From Blautia pseudococcoides (GTDB lineage Bacteria; Bacillota; Clostridia; Lachnospirales; Lachnospiraceae), in assembly GCF_001689125.2 (NCBI RefSeq), contig NZ_CP015405.2:1269001-1333000 (forward strand): 64,000 bases of DNA, read 5' to 3'. Within the stretch, counting starts at the first letter, position 1; every line of letters starts with the position of its first letter. Shown here in pieces: positions 25,958 through 34,831 of the stretch. The notes beneath the pieces were generated by a model. That model made no database searches and was not told where the DNA came from. It worked only from the letters and a program-made list of their open reading frames with translations. Both the position numbers and the translations under genes were made by a program.

Positions 25958-27073
25958 TCAGACACGTGCCTGGTTTTTCAGATATTCGTGCAGATAAGAT
26001 TTCTGCATCTCCTGGCTTTTAAGAAAGCTGTCCGTCCACTGGATATAGGAATCCTCGGATGCGTAGGCGGGTTTTAAGACAGGAAGACCGGGTGTGCCAA
26101 AGGCCCGGAGAAAATAACCGCTTACTCTTTTGCAGCAGTTGGAAGCTTTTGCTTTTTCCCGGCAGGCAGGGTCCACATACACCCCCACACTTTTATGGAC
26201 TGCCTCATCCTCCAGAGGAAGATAGTAATAATTCTTATAGTCAGGATAATAGTATTTTAAAGTGCCTTCCAAAAGAGGCATTTTCATTTTGCCGCAGTCC
26301 TTCTCCACGGTGACGTAAGCACAGGGCAGAGAAAAAGAAAGCGGGACAGGGAAGGAGAGGGGCAGTTTCAATGTGAAAAGGATTTCCTTTTGGAGGCTTC
26401 CGTCCATGGTCCTGTCTGTCACTTCCCGGACGGAAGGGACCTGGAAATCTCCCCGAAAAAGGACCAGGAGGGCACCAAAAGCCAGAAGACGGCCCATGCC
26501 CTCCACATCATCATGATTGTGTAGGAACAGGAGGTCTAAAAGCGGTTCCCGGCCTGTTTTGGCGTAGGTGCGGTAGACCTTGATCAGTTCCTTTCCGTTC
26601 ATGGTATCCTTTCTTTTGTATCCGGACAAAGGTTCCAGGGATTTTTGGCGGAAGTTCTCTGTCCCAAGAAGGGAACGGAAAGGCTGAAGGGCGCGGTAGA
26701 GGTCCACGGATACGGCATCTGTGAAGGGTGCTGTAAGTCCGTAGCCCCTGTATTTGTGCTGCAGGTAAGGAATATCAAAGGTACTGCCGTTAAAGTGCAG
26801 AAAACAGCTTTTCCCGGCGCACAGAGCCTGAAAGGCTTTCAGCACGGAAATTTCTTCCTCCTCATTCTCTTTTTCTGCGAGAAATTGTACCATCTCCCAT
26901 TTGCCGTCTGTACACAGCGCGGCTCCGATCAGATACACCCGGCTGTTATGATGGCTCAGTCCTGTTGTTTCAATATCAAAAAATAATAAGTCATCTTCCC
27001 CGGTGTCTGCAGGAAGAAAGTGTTTAGCATATTCTGGCATAAATTGATAATTAAATATCTTGTTTGTTAGCAT
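25958..27073 (-). CDS. YprB-type ribonuclease H-like 3'-5' exonuclease domain protein
   Basis: A 371-aa protein read from the ATG at 27073; the frame is open further upstream but AAAGG sits in front of this ATG. Residues about 25-200 form a DEDD-type exonuclease fold: LLFFDIETTGL (motif I, Asp and Glu), HFNGSTFDIPYL (motif II) and LLFLHNHDDVEGM (motif III, catalytic Asp). The C-terminal ~150 residues match no domain I know, and include a FKYYYPDYKNYYYLPLED-like Tyr-rich stretch. Homologues in Bacillus (YprB) sit beside helicase YprA; no such helicase is adjacent here. A role in nucleic acid turnover is inferred. Confidence 0.85.
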   Translation of the reverse strand: MLTNKIFNYQFMPEYAKHFLPADTGEDDLLFFDIETTGLSHHNSRVYLIGAALCTDGKWEMVQFLAEKENEEEEISVLKAFQALCAGKSCFLHFNGSTFDIPYLQHKYRGYGLTAPFTDAVSVDLYRALQPFRSLLGTENFRQKSLEPLSGYKRKDTMNGKELIKVYRTYAKTGREPLLDLLFLHNHDDVEGMGRLLAFGALLVLFRGDFQVPSVREVTDRTMDGSLQKEILFTLKLPLSFPVPLSFSLPCAYVTVEKDCGKMKMPLLEGTLKYYYPDYKNYYYLPLEDEAVHKSVGVYVDPACREKAKASNCCKRVSGYFLRAFGTPGLPVLKPAYASEDSYIQWTDSFLKSQEMQKSYLHEYLKNQARV

Positions 27074-27229
27074 TTTAACAATAACCTTTCTAATTGTATC
27101 AAAAATAATACGAAAAATAGACAAATCATTGTAGCAGTTTTTTGAAAATAATGTTATATTATATAAAGACGTAACAAATACCAAATGGGGCATCCTCTGC
27201 CCCGGAATAGACATAAGAAGGAGGCATCT

Positions 27230-28129
27230 ATGGATTTTAAAGTTGCAGGAATCTCTCTGTATTATATCATAAACTGGTTTTTTATCTATAGTTTTTTGGG
27301 CTGGGTGTGGGAATCCTGTTACGTTTCCGTCAAATCAAAAAAACCGGTGAACAGAGGATTTATCAATGGTCCGTTCTGCACCATTTACGGGTTTGGCGCT
27401 GTCAGCGTCTATCTCATCCTGAAAGATTTTGATCAGAATCTTCTGGTGCTCTACATAGGAGGCGTGGTGGTTGCCACTGTGCTGGAATTTATGACCGGAT
27501 GGCTGATGGAGACGATCTTCCACACCAGATGGTGGGATTACAGCAAAAAAAAATGCAACCTACACGGGTACATCTGTCTTGGTTCTTCCCTTGCCTGGGG
27601 TGTCTTTACCGTTCTGCTGTTTAGGGTATTCCAGCCTTTTGTGGAATGGCTGACCAATCTTTACCCTGTTACCATAGGAACCATTGCCGTAAGTATTGTT
27701 GTAATTCTGTACGGTGCGGATTTTATTACTTCCGCAGTCGCTGCGTTTGGCATCAGCAAGAGATTTGCCAGAGTGGAGGATATGCTGGAGGATTTGACCG
27801 CATACCTGCAGACTACAAAGCTGTATGAGACAAAAGAGGAGATCAGGGATAAACTGGAAGAGATCAGAGCTTTCAATCTGGCCGATGCTGCGGAAAAGAT
27901 CGGTACCAAGAAATCTGAGTTCACCCAATTGCTCGAGGAACGCTTTTCCCTCTCTGAGAATTATATGGAAAAGAAAGCGGAGCTTGAGAAACGTATGGAT
28001 GAGTTTTCGGAAAAATATCTGTCCGCAAGGAAAAAATCCAACCTTGTCGGCAAACGTATGATCCATGCTTACCCCGGACTGCGGGCGGAATTCAGGCGCT
28101 ATAAAGAAAGAAAAGCCAAAAAACATTAA
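27230..28129 (+). CDS. CmpB-type multi-pass membrane protein (putative ABC transporter permease family)
   Basis: A 299-aa protein starting at ATG 27230, preceded by AAGGAGG. The N-terminal ~180 residues hold about five membrane helices: YYIINWFFIYSFLGWVWES, the conserved GFINGPFCTIYGFGAV loop, VLYIGGVVVATVLEFMTGW and two more. The family (ABC_trans_CmpB) has W-E-S and GP-x-C-P/T-I-Y-G signatures, both seen here. The C-terminal ~110 residues are a cytoplasmic coiled coil rich in Glu, Lys and Arg. Despite the family name, no ATPase gene is adjacent and transport is unproven. It lies 39 bases before rnfC. Confidence 0.8.
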   Translation: MDFKVAGISLYYIINWFFIYSFLGWVWESCYVSVKSKKPVNRGFINGPFCTIYGFGAVSVYLILKDFDQNLLVLYIGGVVVATVLEFMTGWLMETIFHTRWWDYSKKKCNLHGYICLGSSLAWGVFTVLLFRVFQPFVEWLTNLYPVTIGTIAVSIVVILYGADFITSAVAAFGISKRFARVEDMLEDLTAYLQTTKLYETKEEIRDKLEEIRAFNLADAAEKIGTKKSEFTQLLEERFSLSENYMEKKAELEKRMDEFSEKYLSARKKSNLVGKRMIHAYPGLRAEFRRYKERKAKKH

Positions 28130-28168
28130 CTGGCTTCTTATATTATTCAATAAAAGGAGGGACTACAC

Positions 28169-29491
28169 ATGGCGTTTTTAACCTTTAAGGGCGGCGTACA
28201 CCCTTATGATGGAAAAGAACTGTCAAAAGACAAGCCTATAACGGATTACCTGCCGAAACAAGAGCTGGTCTATCCGTTATCACAGCACATAGGCGCACCT
28301 GCAAAGTCCATTGTGGCGAAAGGTGACCATGTACTGGCCGGGCAGAAAATTGCTGAGACGGGAGGTTTTGTTTCCTCACCCATTCACGCATCCGTTTCCG
28401 GTACCGTAACTGCAGTAGGCAGGGTACGGAATAACATGGGAAATATGGTGGATGCCATTACCGTGGAGAATGATGGGAAATACGAGAGCATTGAAATGCA
28501 GAAGGTGGACTCTCTGGATTCTCTTTCCAAAGAGGAGATCATCAAAAGGATTCAGGACGGCGGTGTTGTCGGTATGGGCGGAGCTGGTTTCCCCACCCAT
28601 GTGAAGCTGTCTCCAAAGGAACCGGACAAAATTGAGTATGTCCTGGTGAACGGAGCCGAGTGTGAACCTTATCTGACATCGGATTACCGGCGGATGATGG
28701 AACAGCCTGAGCTGGTAGTAGGCGGGCTGAAATGCATGCTGAAGCTTTTTGACAACGCAAAGGGATGCATCTGCATTGAGGACAACAAACCGGATTGTGT
28801 TGCAAAGATGACAGAGTTTGTGAAGGATGAGCCGCGTATAGAGGTGAAAACCCTCAAGACAAAATACCCGCAGGGCGCAGAGCGCTGTCTGATCAATGCT
28901 GTTACAGACAGAGAACTGAATTCCTCCATGCTTCCCGCGGACGTGGGATGTGTTGTGGACAATGTTGATACGGTATGTGCTATCTGCAGGGCTGTTTTGG
29001 AGGGACGTCCTGTGATCGAGAAAATAGTCACCGTGACAGGGGACGGCATAGCCAATCCCCAGAACTTCCGGGTAAAGACCGGCACCAGTTTCGCGGAACT
29101 GATCGAGGCAGCCGGGGGCTTTAAAGGCCCTGTGGAGAAAGTGATCTCCGGCGGCCCTATGATGGGCTTCGCCATGTTTGATTATCATGTGCCCATTGTA
29201 AAAACTTCGTCCGCCATCCTGTGTCTGACAAAAGATGTGGTGGCAGCCAATGAAGAGTCGGCCTGTATCAACTGCGGACGCTGTGTCAGCGGATGTCCCG
29301 CAAGGCTGGTTCCTTCCCGTCTGGCAACATATGCGGAAGAGGGACAGGAAGAACTGTTTGTGAAATTTAATGGTATGGAGTGTGTGGAGTGTGGCTGCTG
29401 CAGCTTTGTCTGTCCGGCTAAAAGGCCCCTGACCCAGTCTGTCCGGTCCATGAGAAAAATGGTTCTTGCCAACAGGAAAAAGCCAAAGTAG
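28169..29491 (+). CDS. rnfC: Rnf complex subunit C (NADH-binding, iron-sulfur)
   Basis: The peripheral subunit that binds NADH and FMN in the Rnf ferredoxin:NAD+ oxidoreductase, which couples electron transfer to Na+ or H+ export. At 440 aa it has an N-terminal barrel-like region (GGVHPYDGKELS), the nucleotide/FMN-binding GVVGMGGAGFPTHVKL near residue 131, and two [4Fe-4S] motifs, CINCGRCVSGCP near 370 and CVECGCCSFVCP near 410. AAAGGAGGG precedes the ATG. It begins the typical clostridial order rnfCDGEAB. Confidence 0.97.
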   Translation: MAFLTFKGGVHPYDGKELSKDKPITDYLPKQELVYPLSQHIGAPAKSIVAKGDHVLAGQKIAETGGFVSSPIHASVSGTVTAVGRVRNNMGNMVDAITVENDGKYESIEMQKVDSLDSLSKEEIIKRIQDGGVVGMGGAGFPTHVKLSPKEPDKIEYVLVNGAECEPYLTSDYRRMMEQPELVVGGLKCMLKLFDNAKGCICIEDNKPDCVAKMTEFVKDEPRIEVKTLKTKYPQGAERCLINAVTDRELNSSMLPADVGCVVDNVDTVCAICRAVLEGRPVIEKIVTVTGDGIANPQNFRVKTGTSFAELIEAAGGFKGPVEKVISGGPMMGFAMFDYHVPIVKTSSAILCLTKDVVAANEESACINCGRCVSGCPARLVPSRLATYAEEGQEELFVKFNGMECVECGCCSFVCPAKRPLTQSVRSMRKMVLANRKKPK

Positions 29492-29503
29492 GAGGAGAAT
29501 AAC

Positions 29504-30463
29504 ATGAGTGACTTATTACATATTTCATCTTCGCCTCATGTGCGGTCGAAGGTGAGCACCAGCGGCATTATGGGCACGGTACTGCTCGCACTGCTGCCGG
29601 CAGCTTTATTTGGTATCTATAATTTTGGGCCTCACGCGCTTTTGCTGATTTTGATCTCTATGGCAACATGTGTGGCAACAGAGGCGGTCTATGAACATTT
29701 TATGCACAAAAAGCTGACGGTCAGGGACTACAGTGCAGCTGTCACCGGCCTTCTTCTGGCCCTGAACCTGCCGCCGTCCGCACCCTGGTGGATACCGGTC
29801 ATCGGTGGTGTGTTTGCGGTTCTGGTGGTAAAACAGCTTTTTGGCGGACTGGGACAGAACTTTATGAACCCGGCCCTTGCAGCCAGATGTTTTCTTTTGA
29901 TCTCATTTACCGGCAGGATGACGAATTTTGCTGTCCCTGAAAATGCCTGGGGCAAAGTGGTGGATACGGTATCAGGTGCTACCCCTCTGGCAGCCTTAAA
30001 AGCAGGGGAGAGCGTTGATGTTATGAGCCTGTTTCTGGGCAACGTACAAGGAACTATCGGTGAGACCTCTGCACTGGCTATCTTGATCGGTGCAGCCATT
30101 CTGCTTGGAACAAAAGTGATCGACTGCAGGATCCCTCTTACCTATATCGGTACCTTTGCTGTATTTGTGCTGCTGTTCGGCGGACATGGTTTTGATATGA
30201 GCTATCTTGCAGCACATCTCTTCGGCGGCGGCCTGATGCTGGGTGCCTGGTTTATGGCAACCGATTATGTGACCACTCCGATCACGAAAAAAGGACAGTT
30301 GGTTTACGGTGTCTGTCTCGGTGTGTTTACCGGGCTTTTCCGTATTTTCGGCGGTTCAGCGGAAGGTGTTTCCTATGCCATCATTTTCTGTAATCTGCTG
30401 GTACCTCTCATTGAGCGGGTGACCATGCCGGTTGCTTTCGGAAAAGGAGGTAAGAAAGCATGA
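29504..30463 (+). CDS. rnfD: Rnf complex subunit D (membrane flavoprotein)
   Basis: A 319-aa membrane subunit with about nine hydrophobic segments. The SGAT motif (TVSGATPLA, Thr near residue 160) is the ApbE target for covalent FMN attachment. The protein shares the NqrB/RnfD family segments HFMHKK and NFMNPALAARCFLL. AGGAGG precedes the ATG, and the end overlaps rnfG by 4 bases. Confidence 0.97.
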   Translation: MSDLLHISSSPHVRSKVSTSGIMGTVLLALLPAALFGIYNFGPHALLLILISMATCVATEAVYEHFMHKKLTVRDYSAAVTGLLLALNLPPSAPWWIPVIGGVFAVLVVKQLFGGLGQNFMNPALAARCFLLISFTGRMTNFAVPENAWGKVVDTVSGATPLAALKAGESVDVMSLFLGNVQGTIGETSALAILIGAAILLGTKVIDCRIPLTYIGTFAVFVLLFGGHGFDMSYLAAHLFGGGLMLGAWFMATDYVTTPITKKGQLVYGVCLGVFTGLFRIFGGSAEGVSYAIIFCNLLVPLIERVTMPVAFGKGGKKA

Positions 30464-31074
30464 AAAAGAACACAATTTTAAAAGATACGCTGATTCTTAC
30501 CGCGATCACCTTGATCTCCGGCCTGCTTTTGGGTCTGGTATATCAGATCACAAAGGATCCCATCGCTGAGCAGAAAGAGATGAAAAAACAGGAAGCTTAT
30601 ATGGCTGTTTTCTCAGATGCAGATTCTTTTGAACCCTATATTCCGGCGGAGGATGCCGATTTGTCTGCATACCTTACCGAAAACGGCTACACAGCGCAGA
30701 CCGTCAATGAAGTGATGAAAGCTGTGGACGCACAGGGCGAAGTGCTGGGATATGCCATCAACATGACCACATCCGAGGGATACGGCGGTGATATTACATT
30801 TTCAATGGGAATAAAGAGTGACGGTACCTTGAACGGAATTGAAATTCTGGATATCAGCGAGACTGCCGGCCTCGGCATGAATGCCCAGAAGGATGAATTT
30901 AAAGATCAGTTTAAAGATAAAAAAGTTGACAAATTTGAAGTGACCAAGACCGGGTCACAGACAGACAGCCAGATTGATGCCTTAAGCGGTGCGACTATCA
31001 CATCCAAGGCCATGACAGGCGGTGTCAATGCCGGTCTGTGTGCATTCCAGTATTGTGTAGAGGAGGCTGAATAG
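30460..31074 (+). CDS. rnfG: Rnf complex subunit G (covalent FMN)
   Basis: A 204-aa protein with one N-terminal membrane anchor (ILTAITLISGLLLGLVYQI) and an extracytoplasmic FMN-binding domain. The flavinylation motif DALSGATITSKA places the FMN-linked threonine at about Thr179. GYGGDITFSMGI and ETAGLGMNA are the usual surrounding elements. It overlaps rnfD by 4 bases and abuts rnfE with a 1-base gap. Confidence 0.96.
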   Translation: MKKNTILKDTLILTAITLISGLLLGLVYQITKDPIAEQKEMKKQEAYMAVFSDADSFEPYIPAEDADLSAYLTENGYTAQTVNEVMKAVDAQGEVLGYAINMTTSEGYGGDITFSMGIKSDGTLNGIEILDISETAGLGMNAQKDEFKDQFKDKKVDKFEVTKTGSQTDSQIDALSGATITSKAMTGGVNAGLCAFQYCVEEAE

Positions 31075-31075
31075 G

Positions 31076-31777
31076 ATGAGAGAAAATTCACCTGCGGAGC
31101 GTCTGTATAACGGTATCATCAAGGAAAATCCTACCTTTGTTCTGGTACTGGGTATGTGTCCGACTCTGGCAGTTACAACAGCAGCCATCAACGGCATTGG
31201 CATGGGACTTACCACAACAGCGGTGCTCATGATGTCCAATCTGTTTATTTCCCTTCTTCGGAATATCATTCCGGATAAGGTGCGTATGCCTGCGTATATT
31301 GTTATCGTGGCATCCTTTGTTACTGTGGTAGAGCTTTTACTGGAAGGATTTATCCCTTCGCTCTATGATTCACTGGGTATCTATATCCCTCTTATTGTAG
31401 TGAACTGTATCATTCTGGGAAGAGCCGAGTCCTTTGCTTCCAAGAATACTCCTGTTGCATCTATTTTCGACGGTATCGGCATGGGGCTTGGATTTACCCT
31501 CTCCATTACCATCCTGGCGGCATTCCGTGAGCTGATCGGTGCGGGTACCGTGTTTGGATTCCAGGTTATGCCGGGCGCTTATGAACCGGCAACGATCTTC
31601 ATCCTGGCACCGGGAGCCTTTTTTGTTCTGGCATTTCTGGCAGCTCTGCGGGCCAGGATCCAGGATAAGAAGCCAAAGGAAGAACAGCATCCGGTGCATT
31701 GTATGGAAGGCGGCTGTGCATCCTGCGGCAACAAATCCTGCAGCGGCAAATTTTACGACAACACGGAGAAGAAATAG
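31076..31777 (+). CDS. rnfE: Rnf complex subunit E (membrane)
   Basis: A 233-aa integral membrane subunit of the RnfE/NqrD family with about six helices. Family segments include NPTFVLVLGMCPTLAVTTA, VNCIILGRAESFASKN and FDGIGMGLGFT; the Cys in LGMCP and in VNCII match the conserved cysteines that bind the intramembrane iron-sulfur centre shared with RnfA. The C-terminal tail is unusually Cys-rich (CMEGGCASCGNKSCSG, near 215), which looks like an extra metal site; clostridial members are known to vary here. Confidence 0.95.
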   Translation: MRENSPAERLYNGIIKENPTFVLVLGMCPTLAVTTAAINGIGMGLTTTAVLMMSNLFISLLRNIIPDKVRMPAYIVIVASFVTVVELLLEGFIPSLYDSLGIYIPLIVVNCIILGRAESFASKNTPVASIFDGIGMGLGFTLSITILAAFRELIGAGTVFGFQVMPGAYEPATIFILAPGAFFVLAFLAALRARIQDKKPKEEQHPVHCMEGGCASCGNKSCSGKFYDNTEKK

Positions 31778-31789
31778 GAGGATAGGAGC

Positions 31790-32371
31790 ATGAAAGAATT
31801 ATTGATTATTGCGGTCGGCGCGGCGGTAGTAAACAACGTTGTGCTGAGCCAGTTCCTGGGATTGTGTCCGTTCTTCGGCGTTTCCAAGAAAATTGAGACG
31901 GCAGCCGGTATGGGCGGGGCAGTTGTCTTTGTTATCACGCTGTCCTCCCTGGTCACCAGTCTGATCTATAAGTATCTGCTGGCAAATCCCCACGTGAACA
32001 TGCAGTTTCTGCAGACCATTGTATTCATTCTGGTCATTGCAGCCCTGGTACAGTTCGTGGAGATGTTCCTGAAAAAATCCATGCCGGCTCTGTATCAGAG
32101 TCTGGGTGTATATCTGCCTTTGATCACAACAAACTGTGCGGTTCTGGGTGTTGCTGTCATCAATGTGCAGAAAGAGTACAACGTGCTTCAGAGTACCGTC
32201 AATGGTTTTGCCACAGCAGTCGGCTTTACCATCTCCATTGTACTTATGGCAGGTCTGCGTGAGAAGATGGAATACAATGATATCCCCAAATATTTCCGGG
32301 GATTCCCCATGGTACTGTTGACAGCCGGTCTGATGGCCATTGCTTTCTTTGGCTTTTCCGGCATAATCTAA
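31790..32371 (+). CDS. rnfA: Rnf complex subunit A (membrane)
   Basis: A 193-aa integral membrane subunit, homologous to RnfE with inverted topology. Motifs [20 protein letters not shown] and [10 protein letters not shown] carry the paired cysteines. About six helices fill the protein. TAGGAGGATAGGAG before the ATG gives a strong ribosome site. Confidence 0.97.
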   Translation: MKELLIIAVGAAVVNNVVLSQFLGLCPFFGVSKKIETAAGMGGAVVFVITLSSLVTSLIYKYLLANPHVNMQFLQTIVFILVIAALVQFVEMFLKKSMPALYQSLGVYLPLITTNCAVLGVAVINVQKEYNVLQSTVNGFATAVGFTISIVLMAGLREKMEYNDIPKYFRGFPMVLLTAGLMAIAFFGFSGII

Positions 32372-32384
32372 GGAGGCGCGGAAT

Positions 32385-33173
32385 ATGGTTACAGGAATTG
32401 TGATTGCGGCGGTTTTGGTAGGCGGCGTAGGCCTCTTTATCGGAGTCTTCCTGGGAGTAGCAGGAAAGAAATTTGCCGTAGAAGTAGATGAAAAAGAAAT
32501 TTTAGTCAGGGAAGAGCTTCCGGGCAACAACTGCGGCGGCTGTGGATATCCGGGCTGTGACGGCCTTGCGGCTGCCATCGCAAAAGGAGAGGCTCCTGTA
32601 AATGCCTGTCCCGTGGGCGGAGCACCCGTGGCAGCCAAGATTGGGGCTGTTATGGGAGAGGAAGTGGGAGACACGGTCCGCATGACCGCATTCGTAAAAT
32701 GTGCCGGTGACTGTGAAAAAACCACAGAGTTGTATGATTATACCGGCGTGGCAGACTGTAAAATGATCTCCCAGATGCAAAACGGCGGAGCAAAGTCCTG
32801 CAGCTTCGGCTGTCTGGGCTCCGGTACCTGTGTAAAGGTTTGTCCATTTGACGCAGTCCATATTGTAAACGGCATTGCCCTTGTTGATAAGGAAAAATGC
32901 AAAGCCTGCGGAAAATGTGTGGCGGCCTGTCCAAGGCACCTCATTGAACTGGTCCCTTATGATCAGCAGCACGCAGTGGCCTGCAGCTCCAGAGAAAAAG
33001 GAAAAGCGGTTATGAATGCCTGCAAGGCAGGCTGTATCGCCTGCAAAAAATGTGAGCGCGAGTGCCCGGCACAGGCCATCACCATTGATGACAATCTGGC
33101 ACATATTGATTCAGAAAAATGCACCAACTGCGGCAAGTGCCAGGAAACCTGCCCAAGAAAGATTATCTGCTGA
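32385..33173 (+). CDS. rnfB: Rnf complex subunit B (polyferredoxin)
   Basis: The ferredoxin-docking subunit, 262 aa. An N-terminal membrane helix (residues about 3-27) is followed by the four-Cys motif [12 protein letters not shown] near 46. Four ferredoxin-type groups come next: [32 protein letters not shown] and [12 protein letters not shown]. It is shorter than RnfB of some clostridia, which carry additional clusters. The stop TGA overlaps the apbE start (TGATG), so the two genes are translationally coupled. Confidence 0.96.
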   Translation: MVTGIVIAAVLVGGVGLFIGVFLGVAGKKFAVEVDEKEILVREELPGNNCGGCGYPGCDGLAAAIAKGEAPVNACPVGGAPVAAKIGAVMGEEVGDTVRMTAFVKCAGDCEKTTELYDYTGVADCKMISQMQNGGAKSCSFGCLGSGTCVKVCPFDAVHIVNGIALVDKEKCKACGKCVAACPRHLIELVPYDQQHAVACSSREKGKAVMNACKAGCIACKKCERECPAQAITIDDNLAHIDSEKCTNCGKCQETCPRKIIC

Positions 33174-34174
33174 TGAATAAGAAACAAATATATATTTTCA
33201 TATGTCTGACAGCCGTCTGCCTCCTTGCGGGCGGCTGCGGTCAGAAAAAAAAGGACATGGTGTCAAAAAAGGGATTCTTTTTTGACACCATGATTTCTGT
33301 TTCCGTCCTTTGTGACAGCCAGAAGCAGGGAGAGACTCTGCTGGATGAAGTATTTGCCATGTGCAGCAAGTTTGAAAACATATTCAGCAGAACAAAAGAA
33401 GAAAGTGAGCTTTATCGTTTGAATCACAGGTCAGGAAATGAGGTGGCGGTGTCAGAGGATTTATATGCCCTGCTCTCCTGCGCAAAAGAGTATTATGAGA
33501 AGACAGACGGAAGATTTGACATCTCTGTGGCGCCTCTGTCAGATTTGTGGGATTTTAAAAGTGAAAACCCCAAAGTCCCGGATCATGCGCAAATCAAAAA
33601 AACACTGGAAAAAACAGATTATTCCCAGGTACACCTGGAACCGGAGCATAAAGTGGTCTTTGATGATCCGGATACCATGCTGGATCTGGGAGCGCTTGCC
33701 AAAGGGTATATCGCGGACAAGCTGAAGGCGTATCTGGTATCCAAAGAGATAGAGGGAGGCTGCATTAATCTTGGAGGCAATGTGCTGACCATCGGGAAAA
33801 AGGAAGACGGGAGTCCCTGGGAAATTGGGATTCAGAAACCCTTTGCCAAGAGGAATGAGATTGTGGCGTATGTGGAGTCTGTGGGGAGTTCGGTTGTCTC
33901 TTCCGGAATCTATGAAAGATATTTTGAAGTGGACGGAAAGCTGTATTATCATGTGCTGGACCCTGAGACGGGGTATCCTGTGGAGACAGATTTGGCACAG
34001 GTGACCATTCTTTCAGATGGGTCTTTGGAAGGCGATGCGCTTAGTACCAGTTGTTTGATCCTGGGGTATGAAAGAGGGAGACAGCTGATTGAAGATACTT
34101 CTGGGGTGGAGGCTGTGTTTGTGAAGAAGGATGGGACTGTGGAGACTACGGGTGGGGTGGAATTGAAGAAATAA
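33173..34174 (+). CDS. apbE: FAD:protein FMN transferase, lipoprotein
   Basis: A 333-aa enzyme that attaches FMN to threonine of SGAT motifs, here most likely RnfD and RnfG. The ATG at 33173 shares a base with the rnfB stop. The N-terminus is a lipoprotein signal: IYIFICLTAVCLLAGGC, lipidated Cys near residue 22. The ApbE domain shows the FAD-binding and catalytic elements FFDTMISV, DLGALAKGYIADKL, GGNVLTIG and HVLDPETGYPVETD, plus the late GDALSTSCLILG. Anchoring outside the membrane agrees with flavinylation of extracytoplasmic domains. Confidence 0.95.
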   Translation: MNKKQIYIFICLTAVCLLAGGCGQKKKDMVSKKGFFFDTMISVSVLCDSQKQGETLLDEVFAMCSKFENIFSRTKEESELYRLNHRSGNEVAVSEDLYALLSCAKEYYEKTDGRFDISVAPLSDLWDFKSENPKVPDHAQIKKTLEKTDYSQVHLEPEHKVVFDDPDTMLDLGALAKGYIADKLKAYLVSKEIEGGCINLGGNVLTIGKKEDGSPWEIGIQKPFAKRNEIVAYVESVGSSVVSSGIYERYFEVDGKLYYHVLDPETGYPVETDLAQVTILSDGSLEGDALSTSCLILGYERGRQLIEDTSGVEAVFVKKDGTVETTGGVELKK

Positions 34175-34180
34175 GGAGGG

Positions 34181-34366
34181 GGGACGGAAAAGACGGGCGG
34201 CGGGTCTGGGGGTGAGGGGGTATGTATCCTTTGGCTCGACGTTCCAGAACCTCCGAGCTAACTGCTAACTGCGGCTAAGACGCTCGCCGGCCCTTTCCTG
34301 TTTCTTGGCAATCCGCAGGGCTTTGGCGCTTTTTTGGTTAAAAGAGATTGCCTTTTTTTCCGTCCC
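34181..34366 (+). repeat. Long-hairpin intergenic element, copy 1
   Basis: Outer arms GGGACGGAAAA (34181-34191) and TTTTCCGTCCC (34356-34366) are a perfect 11-bp inverted repeat closing a ~165-base insert. The core 34234-34290 begins GCTCGACGTTCC and contains GAGCTAAC and CTAAGACGCTC. By eye it matches about 49 of 58 positions with the reverse complement of 60854-60914. No coding sense was found. It fills the gap between apbE and the 34440 gene. Confidence 0.7.
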
Positions 34367-34405
34367 TTTTGCCATCATAAAATATTCCCACTGCGAACGT
34401 ACATT

Positions 34406-34434
34406 TGCATTTTCTCTCCTCTTATGTTAGAATG
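34406..34434 (+). promoter_or_regulatory. Promoter of the NusG_II gene, possibly leaderless
   Basis: TTGCAT (34406-34411), a 17-nt spacer and TAGAAT (34429-34434). The expected start (34441-34443) falls on or beside the ATG codons at 34440 and 34446, leaving no room for a ribosome site. Confidence 0.6.
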
Positions 34435-34439
34435 TTAAA

Positions 34440-34811
34440 ATGAAAATGAAAAAAAGAGATATAGGACTGATTGGCATAGTATTGCTGATCGCTTTTTTAT
34501 GCTGGCTTATCCCCTACATCCGCGGTCAGTTTACATACAAAGAAGCACAGCTTCGCATCACGGTGGACGGAGAAGAGTATGGTGTTTATTCCTTGGAGGA
34601 GGACCAGGTTATCCACATAGGGGATACGAATGTGTGTGTGATCAAAGACGGTTATGTATCCATGACAGAGGCAGACTGCCCGGATCATCTCTGTATGAAG
34701 CAGAAGAGGATTTCAAAAGAAGGCGGTACTATTGTCTGTCTGCCTAACCGGGTTGTGCTGGAGATCACAGGAGATGAGTCTTTGGATGCCCCGGATGTGG
34801 TGGCGTCATAA
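34440..34811 (+). CDS. NusG domain II-containing small membrane-anchored protein
   Basis: A 123-aa protein with an N-terminal membrane helix (IGLIGIVLLIAFLCWLIPY) and an extracytoplasmic NusG_II-type beta domain. That domain ends with the conserved PDHLCMKQKRISKEGGTIVCLPNRVVLEI block, whose two cysteines are typical. Neither ATG (34440 or 34446) has a ribosome site, unlike nearly every other gene in the window. The family often neighbours Gx-transporter and ApbE/Rnf-linked genes in Firmicutes and its biochemical role is not established. It ends 20 bases before the next gene. Confidence 0.85.
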   Translation: MKMKKRDIGLIGIVLLIAFLCWLIPYIRGQFTYKEAQLRITVDGEEYGVYSLEEDQVIHIGDTNVCVIKDGYVSMTEADCPDHLCMKQKRISKEGGTIVCLPNRVVLEITGDESLDAPDVVAS

Positions 34812-34831
34812 CTGATACGGGAGATATGGAT

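Noticed and set aside
31799..32725. 308-codon minus frame opposite rnfA/rnfB
   Set aside because: Shadow frame; both strands cannot be right, and the + frames encode clear Rnf subunits.
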